64,000 nt of DNA, from NCBI GenBank assembly GCA_963969345.1, contig OZ017767.1, positions 930,001 to 994,000 on the forward strand, read 5' to 3'. This document shows positions 50,276 to 61,273 of the stretch, piece by piece. Positions within the stretch are counted from its first letter, which is position 1. The number at the start of each line of letters is the position of its first letter. The notes under the pieces were generated by a model that saw nothing but the letters and a program-made list of their open reading frames with translations, searched no databases and was not told the DNA's origin. Both the position numbers and the translations under genes were made by a program. Source of the DNA: Turbatrix aceti. Its lineage: Eukaryota; Nematoda; Chromadorea; Rhabditida; Panagrolaimidae.

Positions 50276-50642
50276 TCTGGATTGGAATAAAAATAAATTA
50301 ATAAATGCTGCACACAATGCCGTTGTGTTCGAGTTTTTGTTAGGTTATAACGTCGTTTAACGACACCGAATTAGCCTGTAAACAAAAAAATTCGTTGTCG
50401 CTGAAAACAACTAACTTGGGATTCTATGAAAATTGAAGTTTTGATTTTATAAATATTGTTATTATTTGAAATGTCAAAATTGAACTGCAGAAAAAACAGG
50501 TCAACAAGAATGAAAAGTTCAATACAAAAACAACTGTGTTTTAGTATGCTTTATGTGTTTTACTACTGACTTTTTTTGAAACGATTTTGTTGTTTGTAAA
50601 TCTCAATTCCACTACGCCAATCCACTAGTATTTATTTAAAAA

Positions 50643-51090
50643 TTAAAAAAGAAAAGAAACCGAGTCCTTGCCATCGATGCGGTACACTTTTCTTTGGTTA
50701 CATGGATTTACAACCAGTAAACGCGGCTTACAAGCTGCATGAGTGCCATACGATTGAGCCTTGCATTGAAATTCCTGATGAATCGTAAAGCGAATGCCAT
50801 CAAGTTGCACCACGCCCGTAGCCAAAATATCATTTCTTATATCGTCTCCATTTTCGATTCCGTAAAAGGAACTCGGATTTGGCTCAAACTGGTACGGGCA
50901 ACGGAATTCGACGTGAATGAACGATTTACCATCAGTCTCGAAGACGCGAACTGCTGGCACTTTTTGACTAAAAAAAACGTTTTGGAAAAATAAATATGTT
51001 TGCATTCAACTTAGCCTACTTCGTTTGAGCCATCGAAGAATGCAGAACAGAGAGCACGCAGCCAAGAGTCAGCCAGCCAGGAACACGCAT
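50643..51090 (-). CDS. Small secreted Cys-containing protein
   Basis: Two minus-strand exons, 51090-51020 and 50967-50643, join in phase 2 (donor GTAGGC, acceptor TTTTTTAG) to give 131 residues. The N-terminus is a clear signal peptide: M-R-V-P then WLTLGCVLSVLHSSMAQ. A second in-frame ATG three codons upstream (51099) would also work. The mature part is about 107 residues, with four cysteines (in R-C-P-Y-Q, F-Q-C-K, A-A-C-K-P and N-P-C-N-Q) that could form two disulfides. I do not recognise the family. The minus-strand AATAAA (TTTATT at 50631-50636) sits only about ten bases past the stop, so the 3' UTR is very short. Confidence 0.75.
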
Positions 51091-51255
51091 GATGAGCATG
51101 ATGAGCAGGCGACGAGCACAGGTGGGAAGTTCCCACTGGGAACAGGGCAAAGATGAAAACTCTGCAGCCAAAAAACAAGACGCAACAAAAGTGCGGCAAG
51201 AAAAACAGATTTTTTTCCCGTATGTGTCATTTTTATGCGAAAAAAGAAGTCTCAT

Positions 51256-51724
51256 GCTAATGACAAGCTTGCGATTTTGAATAAACTTTATTGTTGTAAA
51301 TTTAGATTTTGAAAAATCATATTATACTTTGAAAATTGTAAACATGATTGTATGGCGAGTTATTTTACGATACATGGAGGAGAAATTAATTTACAAATAT
51401 GATTACAATTTAAATGATTTTATTGATGAGTGTGTGAGACTCAAGCCAACATATCCGTATGTGTATATCCCCTTCCACTCATCCGCCTGCAATCGCATTT
51501 TGGGAATACGGGTGCGAGCATCATCTGCATCGTAGCGACTCACTGGGACGATTTTTTTGAAAAATGATTTTATTGTTTTAAAAAAAATATTTTATTGTGT
51601 ATTGAATGGTGCTACCACACGTAAGTTTTTTTTAAATGACATTTCGTTTTTGAAACAGCATTGTGTTAAAAAAAATTTCAAGCTATTGTTAAAAAAAAGT
51701 TTATTTTTCATTGTTTAACAAAAA
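51256..51724. other. Spacer upstream of the carboxylesterase
   Basis: A+T-rich apart from a 90-base GC-richer patch at 51470-51550, which is open on both strands but without coding signal. It presumably contains divergent promoter sequence for the secreted-protein gene and the esterase. Confidence 0.4.
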
Positions 51725-53409
51725 ATGTCATCAGTCATCATGGCGAGTGTTCTGTTATGCAGTTTGTTTTTGCTGTCGTCGGAATGGTTCATTTTGCTGG
51801 GCAAAAGTAGTTATGTTGTTGGGAGTCCGCCAGCCCACCCCATCGTTACCACAACTTATGGACCAATTCAAGGCTACGCGACCCAAATCAACGGCATCAA
51901 ACATCTGAAGTTTGCGCAGGTGTTTCTTGGCATACCGTACGCAAAGCCACCCGTTGGGAGCCTAAGATTTGAAAAACCACAGCCACACGATCCCTGGAAT
52001 TCTGTCAAACCAACAATTAACTTTGGAAACAAATGCGCTGGTTACAGTGAAAATATTAACGGATCAGAAGACTGTCTTACGTTGAATGTTTTTGCTCCGA
52101 TCAAGAAAAACGACGACACAAAACTTTATCCTGTGTACTTTTACATTCATGGAGGAGCATTTTCTGGAGGCAATTCAACAGAAATGGGAAATGATAGTTT
52201 CTTAACCAATGTTGTTGCCAGAGACATTGTCGGTGTATCTATTAACTACCGTCTTGGTCCTCTTGGATTCCTTTTTACCGACTTACCAGGCCAAACTCCG
52301 AACGTTGGAATACTGGACCAGATTCAGGCTCTCAAATGGGTCAGAGATAACATTGATCGCTTTGGGGGTGACCCAAAACGGGTAACGCTGAGTGGAGAGT
52401 CTGCAGGTGGTGCTTCCGTGTCGTGGATAACGATGAGTTCGCTTTCACGTGGCCTTTACGCACAAACTTTCCCCATGAGCGGCTCGGCTCTTGATATTTG
52501 GGCATCAAAACCGGATGTCGTCAAACGCAACACGAAAGAATTGATATCGTTGGCTAAATGTCAATTTGCTTCGGACGTTCTCGGATGTCTCAGAGCAATA
52601 CCTCTTCATCATTTGATGAGCATTGCATTTAAAAATGTAAGTTTGTACTGCCAAGAAAAAAAAATAAAAAATAAAACTAAAATTTTTAGATACGAGACAG
52701 AAATAGTGTTGATTTTGGAAGATGGCACCCGGTGTTTCACAGTTCACTGGTCGGCACCAAAGTTGAAACAATAGCTCAAGCCATTGAAAGTTCACCTGTT
52801 GTTCCTCACCTCGCTTCTGTAGCCTCTCAAGAAAAGGCGAATAATGCAACAAATATTACTCAAAACACGTTCGAACACATGCTCCGCATTTCATATGGTC
52901 ACAAATCCATTTTTGGCAACCGCACTTCAAAAGCCGCAGACTCGATCGTCAAATTCTACACCAAAGAAGCCAAAACCTATTTACGGTACCCTTGGACCAG
53001 TGCAATTGTTCAGTCAAAATCCGACGTGCTTTTTGTTATTGGAGAAATGCGAGAAGCCATTCACCGTGCCAAGGCTGGAGCACCTGTCTACTTTTTTTTG
53101 AACGAATGCGTCAAGTTTGACACCGGTGTTGTAGCCGGATGTCCCCATGGATACACAATTAACTACCTCAGTCAAAACGACACTGACATCAGAATACGTA
53201 AAAAGATTTTACCGAAAATTATTCGTTTTATCAAAACCGGTGAGCCATGGATAGGTCACCGGGTAAATTTCACCAGCATTCCCTTTTTCCACGCATCCAT
53301 CACCGGCGGTTTCAGCGATTCCCTGTGGCCAGAGCGTGTCCAGTTTTGGAATGAGTTTTACAATACTTTCGGATTTGATTGGCCAAGTGGTTCACGTGAT
53401 AAGCCTTGA
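51725..53409 (+). CDS. Secreted carboxylesterase, cholinesterase family
   Basis: An alpha/beta hydrolase of the carboxylesterase/cholinesterase family, which hydrolyses carboxylic esters. Exons 51725-52636 and 52690-53409 join in phase 0 for 543 residues, the usual length. The N-terminus is hydrophobic (MASVLLCSLFLLSSEWFILL), a signal peptide or anchor. The family N-terminal motifs are present: V-F-L-G-I-P-Y-A-K-P-P at 67-77 and E-D-C-L-T-L-N-V at 115-122. The oxyanion hole is H-G-G-A-F at 142-146. The nucleophile is Ser226 in G-E-S-A-G-G. By spacing, Glu352 and His457 (C-P-H-G-Y) complete the triad, with Ser-Glu 126 and Ser-His 231 residues apart, close to Torpedo acetylcholinesterase (127 and 240). 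No choline-site or neuroligin-type feature lets me say which substrate. A second ATG is at 51740. Confidence 0.92.
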
Positions 53410-53815
53410 CCCATATTTTCTTTCTTCAAACAATTTTATTGTCATTGTAATCGAGTAACAAATTTGGCTTTAAAAAAATGTGTTCAAACAGGATTTAAAA
53501 TTATTCGTTTATTACAATTCATGTGACTAGAAAGCATTTATGCAAAATCCAAATAACAAAATAAATGATACTTATTTGCATGCCTCATATTCGATGTTGT
53601 CATTTTTCTCGCAGGCGTGTATATGTAATTTTTTACGTCGTCAAAAAGTGGGTTTATTTTTTGTAACACAGATGACGTGTTTCTAACGATGGTCATTAGT
53701 TTTAGTTAGAAACACGTCACTCAACGCACGAATTTTTTGCGCAGTTGATTTTGGGGTCGACTGAACGTGCGACTGCCACCCTGACAAAACTGTCTTTCTT
53801 GTCAACGAAATCTTC
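53410..53815. other. Spacer downstream of the carboxylesterase
   Basis: Contains AATAAA near 53569 for the esterase; no gene. Confidence 0.5.
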
Positions 53816-53823
53816 GTCTGGCT

Positions 53824-54264
53824 CAAGGTGTTGCATTTTGTGTAGCGCAAAAATGTTAATTTGAACTCGTGTAAGATTTTGATGTCGTGTAGGAGGCGAT
53901 GTCGTGTACTACACGACATCGCCTGTCGTGTAGGTTTGAAAGCTACACGACGACACGAGGCGAGCTACACGACACGACGTTTAGGAAGGTTTCAAGGCAA
54001 AATTTCGATCAGAATGATAACACGTGGAACATTTTTCTATAGAATAAAAAAAAGAAGTAAAAAATTGTCAAATTTTACATAATTTGGCTGTCGAAAAGCG
54101 GCATGCCGTGTCGTGTCGTGTAACAGCTACACGATCGCACGAGGCGACGTCGTGTAGCACACGACGATCGTGTCGTGTAGGCAAATTCAAAGCTACACGA
54201 CACGACGTCGCCTAATAGCTTCGTGTCGTGCGTGCGTGTAAAGTACACGATTTGCAACACCTTG
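53824..54264. mobile_element. hAT-like MITE with subterminal CTACACGAC repeats
   Basis: Terminal inverted repeats read CAAGGTGTTGCA. The element is bounded by GTCTGGCT on both sides (53816-53823 and 54265-54272), a perfect 8-bp target duplication. The interior holds many copies, in both orientations, of CTACACGAC and GTCGTGTAG, which could be transposase-binding subterminal repeats and could fold into several hairpins. At 441 bp with no transposase frame it is non-autonomous. Confidence 0.85.
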
Positions 54265-54448
54265 GTCTGGCTGTGCATTTAGTCACAGCTGCAGTAAAAA
54301 AGTTTGTAACCGTAAAAAAGTAATCGCCTGTTGTTTTTACATATTTTTTGTAAATAATTTGCATATTTCGATTTTTAACCAACACTTGTCAATTCCAACT
54401 CTCCACATTTTCAGTCTGCCGTTCCTTTTTGTTGAGTTTTTGTTGATT

Positions 54449-56486
54449 ATGTTCGCCAAAAGTATGTTTCTTTTTCCAATTTTTGGGAGAATAAATCTTA
54501 CCACCTTCATTGCCTTTCAGTTTCCAAGAATGCCTCAAACAAGTTCTCCAGTGTTCTGAATTTTTTTTCTGTCAAGCGGCGCTCTGAGGCTTCGTCATTT
54601 GTTCCACATAGACTAGAGTATCCAAACATCAATGACTTTTCTGACGTCGATGGAGTCGTCGATGCCATTGAAGAGTACTGTCGACAGACTGATGACTCAT
54701 TCATTGATGACTCCTTTCCGCATGCCGACCGATCAATTGGAGATACTTCACATTTGGAAGAACAGGATGTTGAAATTGTTTGGCTGCGGCCAAAGGATAT
54801 CAAAACCAAAAATGATGAAGCATCTTCCTGGACGGTATTCAACAATCCGCGTCCGACGGATATCAAGCAGGGATACCTTGGCAACTGCTGGCTGCAATCG
54901 GCGCTTGCGGTCATGGCCGAGAGACCCGAGTTACTGAAGGAAATTATTTTGACCCCAGAGTATAATTCAGCTGGCATTTATAAAATCAGGTTGGTTGAGT
55001 TCAAAAGTTTTTATGTAGACCACATTCATCGTAAAATTGCAGACTCTGCGTCGACGGCCTTTGGCAGACAGTCTTCGTAGACGATTACTTTCCCTGTTAC
55101 AAAAACGACCATCGCATGCTTTTCGCAGTCGGTCAAAATAATCAACTCTGGGTAAGTCTGATCGAAAAAGCCATGGCAAAGATCCACGGCTCGTACACTG
55201 CACTCATGGTCGGAAACCCTATCGAAGCGTTTACGGCTCTCACGGGAGTTTCATGTGCACGCATCTGGACCGAAATCAGTGAAATTGTGCCTCCGGAAAA
55301 AGCATTTGACGAACTCGAACTTATCTGGGCACGCCTTTTATCTGCCAGGGACGCAAACTTTCTCATGAGCGCCAGTTGCGGTTCTGTGGAGTGGGAAAAC
55401 GACGAAGAAGAATACAAGATACTCGGATTATTACCGAATCATGCATACTCCATTCTCGATATTCGGCAGTACAACGGCTTTCGACTCATGCGACTCCGAA
55501 ATCCCTGGGGAAAATTTGTCTGGCTCGGAGAATGGTCTCACACCTGGTCAGAATGGACGCCCGAGGCCAAAGCTGCTCTCGAGTTCGAAAAGACTCAAAA
55601 TGATATTGGAACTTTCTGGATGCCTTTTGAATTCTTTACTCAGTACTTCAATTCAGTTCAAATCGCAGCGATCAGGCCTCATTGGTCCGATCAGAGGTTC
55701 AAATTCGATCTTGACTGGGAACAGCCGTCGATGATGAAGGTTACGGTACACGAATCCACGGAGATGTCCTTCAGTCTTTTCCGCCGACACGCCAGGCAAT
55801 CTGTCGACAAGCCGGACCTTCTCCTGCTTGTCCACAAAGAAGATCCAGCAATTGACGGTCGTCCAGGGGAGCTTGTAGTTTCTTCCGGTAGACATTACCT
55901 GAATAGCGTTTCAATCAAAGAGAAGTTCGTCGAACCTGGAACCTACGTTGTCTGCGCTATGAGTTTTCTAAACTTTTACGAAGTCAAAAATCTTCTCGCG
56001 ACGATGGTAATCCATTCTGCCAGCCCGGCGGTTGAAGCTACGATAGAATCCGCACACCCGAACGCTCTACGGGAATCTCTGGTTCAAATGGTACTCGAAA
56101 ACGCTGATGCTATAGACACGAAATCAAACATTCGGTTCTACATAATTCAAAATTATTTCAATGGATTTCTATTGATGGCGGACAATCTGAACGACTCACA
56201 GTGCATTCAGATACAAACAGACTGCAGTGAATCTCACAACGTTGTCAGCAGTCGCGGTGCCCCTGTCGTTTCCGACTGCATTCCCCCGCTTCACCGGCAG
56301 ATTATCATCGTGCTGACTCGTTGCGAGTCAGAAGAAAACTATAAAATTGATTACTCGATCAAGCAACGCCTGTCTGAACAGTACATTCTTGACGACTTTG
56401 CTTTTGACGATCCCGCTTGCCAGCATGAACCCGATTTTGATGAAATGCAATCTGTTCTTCATAGCCCCCAACCGTTGTATCTCTAG
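54449..56486 (+). CDS. Calpain-type cysteine protease, calpain-15/SOL-like
   Basis: Calpains are cytosolic calcium-regulated proteases that cut substrates at a few sites. Exons 54449-54461 (a 13-base first exon), 54521-54989 and 55043-56486 join in phases 1 and 2 to give 641 residues. The catalytic triad is intact: Cys127 in Q-G-Y-L-G-N-C-W, His294 in L-P-N-H-A-Y-S-I-L-D and Asn314 in R-N-P-W-G. The stretch after the Cys (A-E-R-P-E-L-L) and the C-V-D-G-L-W...F-V-D-D-Y-F-P-C block are closest to the calpain-15/small-optic-lobes type. The zinc fingers of calpain-15 are absent; residues 1-85 are short and acidic. No EF-hand domain is visible at the C-terminus, which instead has a beta-rich region. 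A TTTTCAG at 54413 may be the spliced-leader or 5' UTR acceptor. Confidence 0.88.
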
Positions 56487-57030
56487 CCTGTGATATACTA
56501 TTTTTTGTATGAAAAAAGTAAATTTGATTGTTGAAAAACATCCAGAAAGACAAAAGAGACAGATTTATATTTTCCTAACTTTGATGTTCAAAAAGTGGAT
56601 TTTGGAAGATTGAAATATTATGTGGTGTAATTTTTTGTGTTTTTTGCCATACAAAATGGAGCAGAGAGTTACATATATATGTTTTGTTACGACACAGTTA
56701 TAACTTTTTTTAAACAAGAAGCACACTATTTTTTAAAGCTCTAAATCAAACACCAAAACATATATATATTTTACTAGCCGACCAAAGATGAAGCCAGTCA
56801 TGACAGTAGACAAAAACAACCGTAAGCGTATACGCTTAGATAAATACTACTTCTAATTAGTCTATCGAGTATTAGGGGGTTCACATTTTGTACTTCTGAC
56901 GCCACCTCTTTTCCGCTTATTAGTATTCTATTATGTTTTGCAAGAAAAAGGAGCTCGTTTACCTACGTAGTAACTATTTTAGATTTGTATTTATTTTGAC
57001 CTGTCTAGTCATCAGTTTGCGGAAGGAAAA
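56487..57030. other. Spacer upstream of receptor pseudogene
   Basis: A+T-rich, with ATATAT runs near 56675 and 56762; no exon is visible. Confidence 0.45.
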
Positions 57031-58188
57031 ATGTTTGTCGCTATCCCATATATCGTTGCCTTTATCTACCTGATCATCAACCTCACCGGCATGATAACCG
57101 ATTTTCTTGTTGTCTACACTATCATGCGCAATCTTCAGTACCTCAGCAATCAAGCATTTTACGTCATTATTTGTCACCATCAACCACATTTTACAGTGCA
57201 TTGTTCAGTTTGCCATCGATATTCCCGCACCCTTGATGACTGCTGGTTTTGCAAAAGGTGAGGTTTATCTATTTATTTAATTTGGATTAATAAATATGTT
57301 CCAAATTTTGCAGAGTTCCAAAAACACTTTGTTTTTTCCAGCCTTGCAGCACTGGATAACTTTGTTTACTACGGCTATACGAACTTCACGGTTCTCCTGA
57401 CTCTGAGTGGTGTTTTTGTTCACGTAACGCGAAAACACCCTATTAGCAGGGCCTTCTGCAACACAGGGAGTCATATTGCAGTCCTCGTCACCTGGATTCT
57501 AACTGCAGGTAAGACATGGCTCGGGGGAACGTTTGTAAAAGTTCTCAATTTCAGTACCCATAATTACGTATCACTTCTACAAATGTAAAAAAACATTTCG
57601 CCACGAGACCATTTTGATGACCATCGGATGCAGCATGTCTTCGGATACTTGGATACTTTACGTCTTTGAGTACTATAATTACGGTACTATAATTATTGAC
57701 GTGATCGTCGTTGCGTTTGGGTGTGCTCTTTTACTGAAAAAGCGCTGCGAAAAAGTGTTTTACAGGTTAGTTCGAACATAAAAAAAACATAATAAAACTT
57801 TTAATAATTGTTTTTAAATTTCAGACTCTCAGAACCAAGTGAAATATCCGGCAATACAAGACAAGTTGGCACGTTACCTTTAAACACCAAAAACTACTCT
57901 CTGCGAATCCATCGTTTTTCCAAAATTCTTCTGGAGACAGCACTCATTGTTGGCATCCTCATCGCTGACCGCGTCATGTACAGCATCATGATCACCTCTT
58001 TTGACATTCCCCTTAATGAGGACAAAGCAAGGTACATTCACTACGTGCGTAATGGCTACCAGATGTCTCTGTGCGCTGCCCGGGTTTTTGTTGTCTACTT
58101 TGCAGACACCGAGATCAAAACACGTGTTAATGGGATTCTTTGTGGGTTTAGAAAAAAATGTAGTTCGAAGGTAACTTTTATGCGTTGA
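57031..58188 (+). pseudogene. Serpentine chemoreceptor-like gene, copy 3, frameshifted
   Basis: The same four-exon layout as copies 1 and 2: 57031-57257, 57314-57508, 57555-57765 and 57825-58188, with matching phases and exon lengths except the first, which is 227 instead of 232 bases. The 5-base loss is at about 57177-57181, where the paralogs read H-L-F-V-(N/D)-H. It shifts the frame in TM2, so the uninterrupted frame ends early; downstream the original frame resumes cleanly and all splice sites stay good. Exons 2-4 show no other lesion, so the inactivation looks recent, or it could be an assembly error. Confidence 0.8.
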
Positions 58189-58733
58189 ATTAAAAAAAAA
58201 ATTATGAAAGAACAAGTTTGACGGATGTGATAGCATTCAGTATTTTTTTCTTTTACCACTTTTTGTCGGTTGATTGCTACGATTTTTGATCAAAATCGTA
58301 ACGCGCGCGGGTGATCTCCCCTGTCACAAACAATGAATAAAAATTTGTCTGTGGTTTATGCAGCACAGTACTGCATACATACAAAGTAGAAAAAAAAATC
58401 CCAAATTTATTTTTCGGACAATTATGCAAATAATATTATGACAATGTACAAAAAAAATTTTAACATAAATTGTTTTTTGGATTACGCTCCAAATTTATGT
58501 AAAAAAGTTTTTACATCAAAAGTATACTAACAAACATGACTAAAGTGTAGTCAAAAACTAGAGTGTAGTTGCATCTTGCAAATAAATACGGGTTCTTGCA
58601 TGAACTGCACTGTGGTCTTGTCTTCTTTGCCAGTTTTTTTATTCATTGCTATAGATAATAATGAACAGCATACAAAAAAGTCAATAAGATGTAAGATAAG
58701 TATTATACAAGTCGTTTTAAGAAACATAATTTT
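58189..58733. other. Spacer between convergent genes
   Basis: A+T-rich, with a short ACGCGCGCGGGTGATC patch at 58300. A TTTATT at 58637 is a minus-strand polyadenylation signal for the flavin reductase. No gene. Confidence 0.5.
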
Positions 58734-60263
58734 TTAAGCTCCAGCATCTGCGGGGGTGGGAAGCTCAAATGGAACGACTCCGCTGACGACTTGGCCCTTT
58801 TGCGCGGCTTCTGCAGCACTTGCGAGGAAGTTCTTTTGAGCCTCGAGGTACCGCGTGACGACGTCATCGTCGGTCCAATCAGAGATGCCTTCGTTGATAT
58901 TTGAACTTTCAGCCAGGGTTTTCTGAGCAGCCTGGCTCATTTGAAGCGAGCAAGCCAACACGGCAGTCAGGAAATCGTCAGCAAAAGGCCAGGTCGCCGT
59001 TGATTTTATTTCGCCGCTGATAAAACGCTTCGGAATGTCTAAAAAAGATAAACATCGGTTTCTGAGAACCTGGTTTTATTAACGAACCAAATTCCTGAGT
59101 AGCAGGACGACCAAGGCCGATGCCATCACAAGCGCCGTCTTTGATGGCATTCACCATGGCGGGAGCCGTACGGAAGCCTCCAGTGACGTAAAGAACAGCT
59201 TTCTTGACGGCAGGTCGAATTTGTTTCGCAAATTCAAAGAAGTAAGCTTCGCGAGCAATTGTTGAGCCGCGTTTTTCGGTGCTGCTGAAGACAAACTTTT
59301 CATAGGTGCCGCCGGAGAGTTCGATGAAATCCAAACCGGCTTCCTAAAATTTTTATTTTAAAATTTATCTTTTTATGAAATTTGAATAACTCACGTCCAA
59401 AACCCTCGCGATGATTGCCGCATCGTCAGTTTGAAGCCCCTTGGCTTGGAACTCGACCGAGTTCAGCTTGATGCCAACGACAAATCCGGTCTCGACGGGA
59501 ATCTCTTTTCTGATGGCCTCGTAAATGTCAGTCACAATCCTAGCACGATTTTCAGCAGGTCCACCGTAGCGATCAGTTCGATGATTCGTTGTCGGAGACA
59601 AAAACTGGGCAATGAGGTAACCATGAGCTCCGTGGATTTGGATGCCATCGAAGCCCGTTTCGTAGAGCGCCTTTGCAGCGTAGACAAACTTGTCAATGAC
59701 CAGCGGCTTGATTTGCTCGGTGGTCAGTTCAACTGGGCCTCCAAAAGATCGTCCAAAGTCTTTGACGACGAGTTTCGTCGTCGAAGCCGCATAGGGCGTG
59801 GAATTGACGATGAGTGGAGTCTGGCGGCCGGCGTGGCTGAGTTGGGCAATGATGAGTCCTCCATGGCGTTTGCCAGCCTCGGCAATTTGCTTGAAAATCG
59901 CTCTGCGTGCAGGTGAGTCGGTCGTTTGCGTAAAAATGGTGTTTCCGGGACTTTCGAGGTGGTTTTCGTCAACGACGACGTTGCCGGTAATCGTGATCTA
60001 AAATTTTTCAAAATGTCCATTTTCTCAAGAATTTTTTATCTTACCCCATATCCTCCAGCGGACCATTTCTCATACATGTTGACATGATACTGACCAGGAA
60101 GACCAGTGATTGCCGGATTCTTGGGATCCCATGGAGCGATATACTCGCTCAAAGCGGACTTCAGAAAACGGTTCCTCACGACTTTTTTCGAAGTTGGAAG
60201 CACAAGGGGTTCGCCAAGGATTGAGACATCCACGACATCGGGGACGTTGTAGCGCTGCACCAT
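58734..60263 (-). CDS. NADH:flavin oxidoreductase, old yellow enzyme family
   Basis: A FMN-binding TIM-barrel reductase of the old-yellow-enzyme family; members reduce activated alkenes with NAD(P)H. Minus-strand exons 60263-60045, 59997-59395, 59343-59088 and 59038-58734 sum to 460 residues with phases 0, 0 and 1. The N-terminal strand carries R-N-R-F-L-K-S-A-L-S-E, the family start. Q-L-S-H-A-G-R-Q at 126-132 holds the flavin-site His and Arg. I-H-G-A-H-G-Y-L at 194-201 carries the two His that bind the substrate carbonyl. R-Y-G-G at 216-219 and G-L-G-R-P near the end line the phosphate site. The last exon adds a helical C-terminus that the bacterial enzymes lack. The ATG at 60263 gives the expected start. 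Such genes are scattered in nematodes; the physiological substrate is unknown. Confidence 0.92.
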
Positions 60264-61273
60264 GGCTGACAGGTAGTTGATCGTTGATTGTTTTCAGCTG
60301 ACTGCTCTGACTAGAGTACAGACAAAGATTTTCAATCAACCGAGGCGACTTATAAACTGGGTCCGCTGCGCGCAGGCCCCCTCCCCTTGCACAAAACACA
60401 AGGCTGTCGCACAAAATACTTGCAAGCTCGCACAAAGCAGAAGGGCATTGTTTTGTGCAGAAATAATTTTTATAATTGTTTCAAAAAAATAAATTTTTTT
60501 GCAAATTTATTTTTTAAAATTATTTCTGCGACCAACAATTTTTTTAAACAAAAATTTACAACACAAAATGATGATAGGCTACTAATGTTAAGGTCTCAAG
60601 TGGAAAGTTACCAACAACCTTTGCTCGCCACCGTAACCTCAAAGTTTACCTGCTTTTCCATTTTTTGTTTAAATTTACATACATTGTATTGCATAAATTT
60701 GAATATCAAACTCTACAAATGCTGAAAAGTTGAATCGACCGCAACAAACTGTCAGTTTTTATATCGCCATCAACTGCAGGTCGGTACTCACGCCATGCAA
60801 TCGAGTTCCGGATCATCTCAGTACCCTTCATCTTTCAGCACAGACGGTATGTGATATATTTTTTTCACATTTTCAAGAAATATATATTTTTTAGGCATTG
60901 CTAAATGTGCAAACAGACGTCAGCGATCGTGTATCCATCGAAAACTCTGACGTTACAATAATTTCTTCACCGTGTTTTTTTCATTGTATTTGTTGACATG
61001 AAATATATACATAAACAATTTTTTTAATAAGTGACGATCTCGTTTGTGTTTGTTTGCGAGCATAGTCAAAAATACTGTACGCCTTTCGTTCCATAATCTG
61101 TGCACGCACGCCCCTCACTCGCATGCGCCCTTATTTGCCGTATTTTATTTGTTGTCGCAAACCGAAGAAAATAAATATACTGTACTTTATGCAAAAAAAT
61201 ATTCAAATTTTCTATACAGTTTAGAGCATAAAAAATTTGCCTTTAGTTCATTTCAATTAAAACTACACGCGCA
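60264..61273. other. Intergenic region between divergent genes
   Basis: About 1 kb lies between the flavin reductase and the transporter. It is A+T-rich beyond the first 200 bases. A short ATG frame at 60795 with a GTATGT donor might be a tiny exon, but it runs into a stop soon after splicing. Confidence 0.4.

Noticed and set aside
60795..60952. Possible two-exon micro-gene (ATG at 60795, donor GTATGT, acceptor near 60894)
   Set aside because: It would encode only about 35 residues and its phase does not fit the transporter exon at 62138.
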